DNA from: Sphingomonas sp.
Lineage (GTDB): Bacteria > Pseudomonadota > Alphaproteobacteria > Sphingomonadales > Sphingomonadaceae
Length of the DNA: 64,000 bases
Assembly (NCBI GenBank): GCA_019753375.1
Contig: JAIELC010000024.1
Span: 1-64,000, forward strand
Direction: 5' to 3'
In this document: in pieces, positions 52,658 to 60,644 of the stretch
Position numbering within the stretch: the first letter of the stretch is position 1
How the letters are laid out: each line of letters begins with the position of its first letter
The notes under the pieces: model-generated
Told to the model about the DNA's origin: nothing
What the model saw: the letters and a program-made list of their open reading frames with translations, nothing else
The model's database searches: none
Made by a program: the position numbers and the translations under genes

Positions 52658-55600
52658 ATGCGAACTGGACCTATTCGGCGGGTCGCCGATCGCCTGGCGA
52701 TTGGCGTTTCCGGCGCCGCGCTGGCATTGGCGAGTTATTCCGCGCAGGCGCAGACCGTGACAGCTGCCGGCAGCGTCCAGAATGTGGCATTGGACGATGA
52801 ACTTCCTGCATCGTCACCCGATGCTGCCGACGGTAAGGATATCATTGTCACCGGGTCGCGCATCGCACAGCGGGGGACGGATACGTCGTCGCCGCTGCAG
52901 GTGGTGACCTCACAGGATCTTGATGCGCGCGGCTTTCAGACGGTAGCGCAGGCGCTGAATGAACTGCCGACCTTTGGTGTGCCCGGGGCATCTCCCGTCG
53001 GCTTCAACCAGTCTGCGTTCGGTGCGGGTCAGAGCTTCGTCAACTTCCTTGGCCTGGGATCACAGCGGACGCTGACCCTCGTTAATGGCCGCCGTTTTGT
53101 GTCATCGAACACGTCCTCGATCTTCGGACCGACCGGTTCGGGCGGCAACCAGGTCGATCTCAACGTCATTCCAACCAAACTGATCGACCGCGTAGAAACA
53201 GTAGCCGCCATTGGTGCCCCAATTTATGGATCGGATGCGGTCGCTGGTACGGTCAATATCATTCTGAAGCGGAATTTTGAGGGCTTTGATCTCGACGCGC
53301 AGTCGGGTGTTTCCGCCAAGGGAGATGCGCCGGACTATCGGTTCCGGTTGCTAGCGGGCAAGAATTTTGCCGGCGGGCGCGGCAACATTACGATCGCGGG
53401 CGAATATGACGAGTCCAAGGGTCTCTTGTTTACCGATCGCGCGGTGACCGCGTCCGACGATCGATTTGCGACCAATCGGGACGGCCTGTTTGCCGCTAAC
53501 GGTTCGCGTGTTCAGGTTATCTACAAGGACTTCCGGGTTCCATCTGTCGACCCATTCGGCACCCCGGTTGTTGGTGGCGCCAATGTCGGCCTCGACTTTC
53601 CGCTTAGCCCGCAACAGGCTAATTTGTTGTTTGGCGATCCTACGCTCAATTTCGGGGTTACAAATTCCGGCGGACAGCAGTTGCGTTTTGGTCAGGACGG
53701 GTCGCTGATCCCGATCGATTTCGGAAATACCGTCGGACGGGACGAAAGCTTCAACGTGTTCACGAGCGGCGGCAATGCCTATTCGCTCACGAGCGTCGAG
53801 AACCTGCTTACCGACATTAAGCGCTACAGTTTGAATGCTCAGTTGTCCTATGATCTGACGGACAACATCCGGCTGTTTGGGGAAGCCTGGTACAGCGTCA
53901 GCCAGGGGCGCAATCTTGCATCCCAGCCAGCCTATAATGTGGGCTTGTTTGGGGCCGCGGGAACCCGAGACGGAAACCTCATTATCCCGCTCAGCAACCC
54001 GTTCCTGACCCCGGCCAATCGCGCGGCGATACAAGACGCCATCACCAACAACCCGCTGAGTGATCAGAACAACCCGTTTGGTGATCCGGCGCTGAACGGC
54101 ATTACCCAGGATTACTTTTATCTCGGTCGGGCCAACGTTGATTTGTCGTCGGGCGTTTCGACTGGCAAGTCGCAGATTATCCGCTTTGTCGGGGGCGCTG
54201 ACGGAACGCTCCATATCCTCAAGGACAAGGATTGGCATTTTGAGGCCTTTTTCAATTATGGGCAGTCGCGGGTCACCAGCCGGAACCCGGAATTGAATGA
54301 GATTAACTTCCGAAATGCGCTTGATGCGGTCACTGATGCGAGCGGCACGATCGTTTGTCGTCCCGGCTTCACCAATTCCCCGATTGCAACATTGAGTTCG
54401 ACCTGCGCCCCGTTAAACCTGTTCGGCGGCCAAGTCTCGCAGGCGGCAAGGAATTACATCACCACCATCGCAACCCCCAAGAACGTCAACAACCAGTATG
54501 ATGCTGTGGTGTCGGTGTCGGGACCCCTCGTCGCGTTGCCGGGCGGCAATCTTGCCTTTGCATTGGGATATGAACATCGCGCTGAAGATTCGAGCTTCGA
54601 TCCGGGCGCTTTCTACTTTGGGACCGGCACAGGTGATTCGTCGCAGCGTGGCAGCTATGGCCGGTCGGTGCCGATCGATCCGGTCTTCGGCAAGTATTTT
54701 ACCAACGAGATTTTTGGTGAGCTGAACGCGCAGATTATTTCACCTTCGAATAATATCCCGTTTGTGCACGAATTGTCGATCCAATCGGCCGGGCGTTACA
54801 TCTGGAATTCGCAGGCTGGCGGCGATGCGACGTACACGGTGCAGGGTCGCTATGCGCCGATCAGCGACATAACATTCCGGGCGGCGTTCACGCGTGCCGT
54901 CCGGGCGCCATCCATCACGGAGGCCTTCAATCCACGATCAAGTGCCTTTGGCTTTGCGACCGATGTGTGCGATCAGAACTTTGTCAATAATGGACCTGAC
55001 CCTGCAACGCGCCGGGCAAATTGCGCAGCCGCCGGCGTTCCGGCCAACTTCACGTCTTTGTCCGATCAGCGGTCGATCCAGACATTCACGTTTGGCAACA
55101 CCGATTTGACCAACGAAAAGGCGAACAGTTTCACCGTTGGTACTGTGTTGACGCCGCGGTTCATTCCGGGATTGAGCGCGACGATCGATTATATTGACAT
55201 CACATTGAAGGATTCGATCAGCCAGTTCTCGAACAACCAGGTCGTTTCCGCTTGCTACGATTCGACCAATTACCCCAACAATCCATTCTGCGCTTTGTTG
55301 TCGCGTGATCTTACCGGGTCTAATGATCCAACATCAGCGAACTTCAACTCCAACTTTGGGCAGTTGAACAGTGTTGGCTCCAGTTACTTCAATTCCAACC
55401 AGCTTCGCTACAAGGGCATCGTGGTGGAAATGAAGTACCGTACCAGCACCGATTTTCTCGGGAAGGGCAGTCATTTAGGTTTCGGGATCAGTTATCAATA
55501 TCTCGATACTCTCTCGACGCAGGTGACGGACGGTTCGGCACCAACGCTGACGAGCACCTCGGTTGGGTATTCGCGTCACAAGGGTGTCGGAACGGTACGC

Positions 55601-55891
55601 TATGATAATCGCGGGTTTTTTGGCCAGTTGCAATTCAACTATATTGGCAAAGCGCTGGTTGATCCGAATTCTCCACTCGATTTCTATTCGGTTCCGGTGG
55701 TTGGCTCGTTCACATTTGTGAACTTGTCGGTTGCGCAGGATATCGGCAAGAATTTCTCAATCCACGCAGATGTGGATAATTTGTTCAATGTGAAACCACC
55801 GGCCACATTCCCCGCAAGTGGTGGCTTCTCGACCTATTTTCAGGGTATTCTTGGAACCTATATTCGCGTTGGTGCTTCGGTTCACTTCTAA
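52658..55891 (+). CDS. TonB-dependent outer-membrane receptor
   Basis: The protein has 1077 residues. A signal peptide (about 1-32, ASYSAQAQ) is followed by the region DIIVTGSRIAQRG that opens the plug domain, by plug motifs QTVAQALNELPTFGVPG, TLTLVNGRRFV and DAVAGTVNIILKRNFEG, and then by a long 22-strand barrel ending in VGASVHF with terminal Phe. The plug with LNELPTF and the YGSDAVAGTVNIIL signature is the type abundant in sphingomonads for complex organic nutrients. The substrate is not readable and no transporter or enzyme partner is adjacent. Preceded by stacked inverted repeats. Confidence 0.93.
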   Translation: MRTGPIRRVADRLAIGVSGAALALASYSAQAQTVTAAGSVQNVALDDELPASSPDAADGKDIIVTGSRIAQRGTDTSSPLQVVTSQDLDARGFQTVAQALNELPTFGVPGASPVGFNQSAFGAGQSFVNFLGLGSQRTLTLVNGRRFVSSNTSSIFGPTGSGGNQVDLNVIPTKLIDRVETVAAIGAPIYGSDAVAGTVNIILKRNFEGFDLDAQSGVSAKGDAPDYRFRLLAGKNFAGGRGNITIAGEYDESKGLLFTDRAVTASDDRFATNRDGLFAANGSRVQVIYKDFRVPSVDPFGTPVVGGANVGLDFPLSPQQANLLFGDPTLNFGVTNSGGQQLRFGQDGSLIPIDFGNTVGRDESFNVFTSGGNAYSLTSVENLLTDIKRYSLNAQLSYDLTDNIRLFGEAWYSVSQGRNLASQPAYNVGLFGAAGTRDGNLIIPLSNPFLTPANRAAIQDAITNNPLSDQNNPFGDPALNGITQDYFYLGRANVDLSSGVSTGKSQIIRFVGGADGTLHILKDKDWHFEAFFNYGQSRVTSRNPELNEINFRNALDAVTDASGTIVCRPGFTNSPIATLSSTCAPLNLFGGQVSQAARNYITTIATPKNVNNQYDAVVSVSGPLVALPGGNLAFALGYEHRAEDSSFDPGAFYFGTGTGDSSQRGSYGRSVPIDPVFGKYFTNEIFGELNAQIISPSNNIPFVHELSIQSAGRYIWNSQAGGDATYTVQGRYAPISDITFRAAFTRAVRAPSITEAFNPRSSAFGFATDVCDQNFVNNGPDPATRRANCAAAGVPANFTSLSDQRSIQTFTFGNTDLTNEKANSFTVGTVLTPRFIPGLSATIDYIDITLKDSISQFSNNQVVSACYDSTNYPNNPFCALLSRDLTGSNDPTSANFNSNFGQLNSVGSSYFNSNQLRYKGIVVEMKYRTSTDFLGKGSHLGFGISYQYLDTLSTQVTDGSAPTLTSTSVGYSRHKGVGTVRYDNRGFFGQLQFNYIGKALVDPNSPLDFYSVPVVGSFTFVNLSVAQDIGKNFSIHADVDNLFNVKPPATFPASGGFSTYFQGILGTYIRVGASVHF

Positions 55892-56120
55892 TAACCGCGA
55901 CATGGCACAATGACGGGGGACCTTGTTCCCCCGTCTCTTTTCGTTGCGAGCACCAAACACGGTGAGGTTGTCTGCCCGGCAATCGGACGACACCGACGCG
56001 TGAGCTGTCCAGCTTCAGCATCGGGCGGCGTCATTTCTGAACGCTTGTTGAGCATAGTTTGCCATCGGGGCTGCAGGAAGCATTGGGAATCCCGCCTGAG
56101 CACGGCTATCAGCGGCGATA

Positions 56121-58475
56121 ATGATCGGCACGGCAACGATTTCGGTGGTTTTGATTGGTGTGGCGCTCGCCATCTTGGTGGTCGGCGCGTCCCTGGCGTT
56201 GTTCGCCGGTCTTCGCCTCAGGCGCGAAGCACAGGCATCGCTGGATGACGCTGCTCGCCTGGAGGCATTACTTGCCAGTGCCCCGATGTTTGCCGTGGTT
56301 GTCCGGGCCGATGGCAGAGTGGAGGCGCCGGAACGATTTTCAGATTGGCTTGGCCTTCCGGTCGTACCCAAGTTCCTGCCCGAGCTCGCGAATGGGTCGT
56401 CGGGGCTTACCGAGGCGGATTTTCAGGGTATCGCTGACGATATTGCAGCGGCGCAGAAATCGGGGCGACCATTTAAGCGGGCCGTCCGGCCGCAAGGGTC
56501 GTCGCGAAGCCTGATAATCCGTGGGCAACGGGCCCCGCGAGACCTGAAGGCGGCGGGCGGCATCGTGTTGTGGGTCTATGATTCTACCGAGAGCCAGATT
56601 GAGATTGGTCGGCTCGCCGACGAAGGCGCCCGCGTTCGGGCGGCATTTGACGCGCTGACCGGGCTGATTGAGGCTGCTCCTTTGCCGATGTGGTACCGTG
56701 GGCCGGACCTGCGTCTGATGATGGTCAATTCGGCCTATGTCGATGCGGTCGAGGGCCAAAACGCCGAAGAAGTCGTCAGTCGCGGCCTGGAACTCGTTGA
56801 GGGTTCAGGGATTGGTGGGCCACTGGCCAGTGCCGTGGTCGCCCGCGATTCGGGCAAACCCCAGATGCAGGCGATGCCGGCAACCATCCTCGGCCAGCGG
56901 CGCATGCTGCGGGTTTTCGACGTGCCGCTGCCGACTGGGGGTGTCGCCGGCTTTGCCGTCGACATCGAAGATCTGGAGCAGGCGCGGTCGGGGATCAAAC
57001 GCTTTGCCGAGGCGCAGCGTGCCATGCTCGATCGACTGTCCGCCGGCGTCGTGCAGTTCGCTGCCGATCGCAGCTTGGTGTTCTGCAACCAGCCGTTTCA
57101 GCGGCTGTTCGCCATGCGCAGCGAGTGGCTTGCCGATCGCCCGGAATTTGATCGCGTGCTCGAACGGATGCGCGAGGCGAATCGGCTCCCCGAGGTGCGT
57201 GATTTTCCGGGCTGGAAGGCAGAGCGGCGCGATTGGTTTGTCGCTGCAGATAGCCAGATCGAGGAAAATTGGCACTTGCCCGGCGGCGTGCACCTGCGCG
57301 TCGTTGCCCAGCCATTGCCCGATGGCGGGTTGTTGCTGATTTTTGAGGATCGCACCGAACAGGTTCAGCTCGCAAGCGCCCGCGACACGCTGCTCCGCGT
57401 CCGGACAGCGACATTCGACAATCTATTTGAGGCGCTGGGGGTATTTGCCGCAGATGGCAGGCTGCAATTGTGGAATAATCGTTTCCGGGCGGTCTGGGGC
57501 TTCGAAGAGAGTTTTCTGGCAGATCACCCGCGCGTCGATGCGCTGGCGAAGGCGGCGGAGGAAAAGCTCGCCACACCGTCGCAAGCCGTTCTTATCACGG
57601 AACTTGTTCGATCGGCGACTGTCGAGCGCCAGCAACGGGGTGGTCGGGTTGGCATGGCGGACGGGCGCCATTTCGAATTTGCCGCCGTGCCGCTGCCCGA
57701 TGGCAATGCGTTGTTTACGATGCTCGATATTTCCGACAGCCGACGGATCGAGCGCGCCTTGCGCGATCGCAACGAAGCGCTGGAGGCAGCTGACCGTGTG
57801 AAAACGGCTTTTGTCGCCAATATGAGCTATGAATTGCGGACGCCGCTAACGTCGATCAGCGGCTTCGCGGAAATGCTCAAAGGTGGCTATGCGGGCGAGC
57901 TTCCGCCGACCGCGAATGATTATGTCGATGCCATCGTCGAATCGGTCGGGCGTTTGGGCGGACTGGTCGATGACGTGCTCGATCTGACGCTGGGCAGGGA
58001 CGATGGTCCCGAACTCGAACGGTTCGATGTTGATCTTGAGCGTGTTGCGCGCGACGCTGCCAACAAGGTGCGCGCGCAGATCGAGCGCAAGCGAATCGAT
58101 TTTGCGATCGATATTCTCCCATCGACCGGCACAATCAGCGGCGACGCGCGCCGTCTGACGCAAACCATCGAAAATCTGTTGCGCCATGCGGTTTCGGGCA
58201 CGCCAGATGGCGGCAGGATCTTGCTGCACAGCGACGGGACGGCGGCGCATGCCCGCGTGATTGTATCGGACAATGGCCGTGGCATGAGCGAGAAAGCGAT
58301 CGCCCGCGCTTTTGATCGGTTTGCCGAGCCGGGCAATACCCGCAATGGGGAAAGGGCACTCGGTCTCGGCTTGCCGCTCGCCAAACAATTTGTCGAGGTG
58401 CACGGTGGGACCATCGAGCTGGTCTCCGAAGCGGGTCAGGGCACGTTGATTACGGTCAAGCTCCCACGCCGATGA
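56121..58475 (+). CDS. divL: DivL-type PAS pseudokinase (tyrosine replaces the phospho-histidine)
   Basis: The protein has 784 residues. One N-terminal membrane helix (about 5-33) is followed by several PAS-type regions (about 45-540), a HisKA-like domain, and an ATPase domain with VSDNGRGMSEKAI and ALGLGLPLAKQF. In the H-box the sequence is ANMSYELRTPLTSISGF: Tyr570 (codon TAT, 57828-57830) stands where kinases have His. This substitution, the size and the tsaE neighbour are those of Caulobacter DivL, which binds phosphorylated or free DivK and switches CckA between kinase and phosphatase. CckA is encoded at 16923-19328. The reading frame is intact. Its TGA overlaps the ATG of tsaE. The 229 bases upstream show no clear element. 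Confidence 0.88.
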   Translation: MIGTATISVVLIGVALAILVVGASLALFAGLRLRREAQASLDDAARLEALLASAPMFAVVVRADGRVEAPERFSDWLGLPVVPKFLPELANGSSGLTEADFQGIADDIAAAQKSGRPFKRAVRPQGSSRSLIIRGQRAPRDLKAAGGIVLWVYDSTESQIEIGRLADEGARVRAAFDALTGLIEAAPLPMWYRGPDLRLMMVNSAYVDAVEGQNAEEVVSRGLELVEGSGIGGPLASAVVARDSGKPQMQAMPATILGQRRMLRVFDVPLPTGGVAGFAVDIEDLEQARSGIKRFAEAQRAMLDRLSAGVVQFAADRSLVFCNQPFQRLFAMRSEWLADRPEFDRVLERMREANRLPEVRDFPGWKAERRDWFVAADSQIEENWHLPGGVHLRVVAQPLPDGGLLLIFEDRTEQVQLASARDTLLRVRTATFDNLFEALGVFAADGRLQLWNNRFRAVWGFEESFLADHPRVDALAKAAEEKLATPSQAVLITELVRSATVERQQRGGRVGMADGRHFEFAAVPLPDGNALFTMLDISDSRRIERALRDRNEALEAADRVKTAFVANMSYELRTPLTSISGFAEMLKGGYAGELPPTANDYVDAIVESVGRLGGLVDDVLDLTLGRDDGPELERFDVDLERVARDAANKVRAQIERKRIDFAIDILPSTGTISGDARRLTQTIENLLRHAVSGTPDGGRILLHSDGTAAHARVIVSDNGRGMSEKAIARAFDRFAEPGNTRNGERALGLGLPLAKQFVEVHGGTIELVSEAGQGTLITVKLPRR

Positions 58476-58921
58476 CCGTCATCCGACTGGCAACACCTGC
58501 GGATACCCATGCGTTGGGCTTGCGGCTCGCGTCGGTTGTGAAGCCGGGCGACGTGATCGCCCTGACCGGGGGGCTGGGCAGTGGCAAGACCAGCCTGGCG
58601 CGCGGGTTGCTCCAGGGTCTGGGACTTCAGGAGGAAGCGCCATCGCCGAGCTTTGCAATTGTGCAACCCTATGATCGGCCGGAAACGCGCATCCCGGTGC
58701 TCCATGTCGATCTGTACCGCATTGATGATCGCGCGGAGATGGAGGAATTGGGGATTGATGACGCTGCAGACGCCGTGCTCGTCGTCGAGTGGCCAGAGCG
58801 GGCAGGGGGTAATTACTGGCCCGATGCCCTGTTATTATCGCTTTCAATCGACAATGACGGTGGTCGATCCTTGACAGCACAAGTCCCAACGGCATGGAAG
58901 GCACGATGGCCGCTTCAATGA
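58472..58921 (+). CDS. tsaE: tRNA threonylcarbamoyladenosine biosynthesis ATPase TsaE
   Basis: The protein has 149 residues. Walker A is GGLGSGKTS (33-41), with the conserved PSPSFAIVQPY and LHVDLYRI segments and VVEWPERAGG. TsaE works with TsaB and TsaD to make t6A37 on ANN-decoding tRNAs. ATGA overlaps the divL stop, and its end overlaps the next gene, as in other alphaproteobacteria. Confidence 0.94.
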   Translation: MTVIRLATPADTHALGLRLASVVKPGDVIALTGGLGSGKTSLARGLLQGLGLQEEAPSPSFAIVQPYDRPETRIPVLHVDLYRIDDRAEMEELGIDDAADAVLVVEWPERAGGNYWPDALLLSLSIDNDGGRSLTAQVPTAWKARWPLQ

Positions 58922-59886
58922 TCCCCCCCGTCACAGCGCGCGATTTTCTTGATTCGAATGGCTGGACCGACGCAGTCATTGTGCCGTTGGCGGGAGATGC
59001 TTCGTTCCGGCGCTATTTCCGCGTAGTCGATGGATCCCGGCAAGCGGTGTTGATGGACGCACCACCGCCCCACGAAGACCCACGCCCCTTTATTGGTATC
59101 GCGCGCTGGCTAAGCGATCATGGTTTTGCGGCGCCGGCGCTGCTTGCGGTTGATCTGGACAAGGGGTTGTTACTGATCGAGGATTTCGGCGATGCAAGGA
59201 TGCGCGAAACGATTGATGCCGCCCCGCATCGGACCGAACAACTATACGCCGAGGCGGTTGATATTCTGGTGGCACTGCACCGTCATCAACCCGGCGATCT
59301 GCGCGCTTATGATCGGCAGGAACTGCACCGCGAAGCCGGGTTGCTGACCGAATGGTATTGCCCGGCTGTCGGTCTGGACGTTGATCTGGCCGGGTATGTT
59401 GCGGCGTGGGACGCTGTTCTTGACACCGTGATGACCGCGGCGCCCGTCACTGTGTTGCGCGACTATCATGCCGAAAACATCATGCTGAAGGCGGATGGTT
59501 CATTGGGTTTGCTGGATTTTCAGGACGCGCTGGCAGGACATCCCGCCTATGACCTTGTATCGCTGTTGCAGGATGCGCGGCGCGATGTTGAACCGGCGAT
59601 CGAGACCCAGATGCTGGCGCGCTACAAGGCCGCTACGGGGGCGGGTGATGACTTTGATGCCGCCTATCATGTGCTTGGCGCACAGCGGAATGCGAAGATT
59701 GTCGGGATCTTCACGCGACTTTGGAAGCGCGACGGCAAATCGCGTTATCCTGCCCTGTGTCCACGGGTCTGGCGCTATCTCGAACAAGATCTGGCGCTTC
59801 CCGCGCTTGAACCGGTTGCCGGCTGGTTTGCGACGAACATTCCATCGAGCAAACGGGGCGATCCGATGGCAATTGCTGGCAGATGA
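58918..59886 (+). CDS. amgK: Anomeric N-acetylmuramate/N-acetylglucosamine kinase AmgK
   Basis: The start is uncertain. ATG 58918 overlaps the tsaE stop (ATGA) and fits the usual N-terminus, giving 322 residues; ATG 58906 and 58894 are alternatives. It has an aminoglycoside-phosphotransferase fold: LAGDASFRRYFRV (ATP loop), LLLIEDFGD, LRDYHAENIML (catalytic loop) and LLDFQDALAGHPAYDLVSLLQDAR (metal site). Followed by a MurU-type gene, it fits the AmgK-MurU route known from Pseudomonas putida and Caulobacter, in which recycled MurNAc is phosphorylated at C1 and bypasses the fosfomycin-sensitive step. Substrate assigned by context and similarity. Confidence 0.85.
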   Translation: MIPPVTARDFLDSNGWTDAVIVPLAGDASFRRYFRVVDGSRQAVLMDAPPPHEDPRPFIGIARWLSDHGFAAPALLAVDLDKGLLLIEDFGDARMRETIDAAPHRTEQLYAEAVDILVALHRHQPGDLRAYDRQELHREAGLLTEWYCPAVGLDVDLAGYVAAWDAVLDTVMTAAPVTVLRDYHAENIMLKADGSLGLLDFQDALAGHPAYDLVSLLQDARRDVEPAIETQMLARYKAATGAGDDFDAAYHVLGAQRNAKIVGIFTRLWKRDGKSRYPALCPRVWRYLEQDLALPALEPVAGWFATNIPSSKRGDPMAIAGR

Positions 59887-60644
59887 CCCTCAAGCGCACG
59901 TTGACGATCCGGCCCGATCCGGGCGTCGCGGTTCCCGAAACCGCGATGGTCATGGCGGCCGGGCTAGGCAAGCGGATGCGCCCGTTGACGGCAACACGTC
60001 CCAAACCGCTGGTCGAGGTCGCAGGTCGGGCATTGCTCGATCATGCGCTGGATCGCCTACGCGCGGCGGGCGTAAAGCGCGCGGTCGTGAATGTTCATTA
60101 CCTCGCAGACGCGCTGGAAGCGCATTTGAAGTCCCATGCGCGGGGTATCGACATCGTCATTTCGGATGAACGCAAACAGCTGATGGAAACCGGCGGTGGG
60201 CTTGTACAGGCCCGGGCGCTGCTGGGCGACAAGCCCTTTATCTCGGTCAATAGCGACAATCTGTGGATTGACGGGCCGATGGACAGCATCAAATTACTGT
60301 CGGCACGCTGGGACGATAGCGCGATGGATGCGTTGCTGTTGATGGTGCCGCTGGCACGGGCACATTGTCATGCCGGGCAGGGCGATTTTCACCTCGACGC
60401 TGACGGGCGCATTACCGGTCGCCGCAAACCCGGCCGGCTTGCGCCATTCGTCTGGACCGGCGTTCAAATCCTCTCACCACGGTTGATCGCGGATTGGCCC
60501 GAAGGCGCGTTTTCAACCAATATCTTTTGGGACCGGGCAATCGCTGGGGGACGCGCTTTTGGGCTCGTCCATCAGGGGCTGTGGTTCGATGTCGGCACAC
60601 CGGGCGCCATCGCAGTTGCGGAGCATATGATGGCCGATGGCTGA
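59883..60644 (+). CDS. murU: N-acetylmuramate alpha-1-phosphate uridylyltransferase MurU
   Basis: The protein has 253 residues of the nucleotidyltransferase fold. AMVMAAGLGKRMRPLTATRPKPLVEVAGRALLDHAL is the NTP-binding signature, followed by VVNVHYLADALEAHL, ISDERKQLMETGGGLVQA, FISVNSDNLW and FVWTGVQILSPRL. It converts MurNAc-1-phosphate and UTP to UDP-MurNAc, returning it to peptidoglycan synthesis. The ATGA start overlaps amgK. About 14 residues precede the fold, so a later start is possible. Confidence 0.88.
   Translation: MTLKRTLTIRPDPGVAVPETAMVMAAGLGKRMRPLTATRPKPLVEVAGRALLDHALDRLRAAGVKRAVVNVHYLADALEAHLKSHARGIDIVISDERKQLMETGGGLVQARALLGDKPFISVNSDNLWIDGPMDSIKLLSARWDDSAMDALLLMVPLARAHCHAGQGDFHLDADGRITGRRKPGRLAPFVWTGVQILSPRLIADWPEGAFSTNIFWDRAIAGGRAFGLVHQGLWFDVGTPGAIAVAEHMMADG

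Noticed and set aside
56121-58475. divL as a kinase gene inactivated by mutation
   Set aside because: Tyr in place of His is the defining state of DivL; the frame and the ATPase motifs are intact and the operon is conserved.
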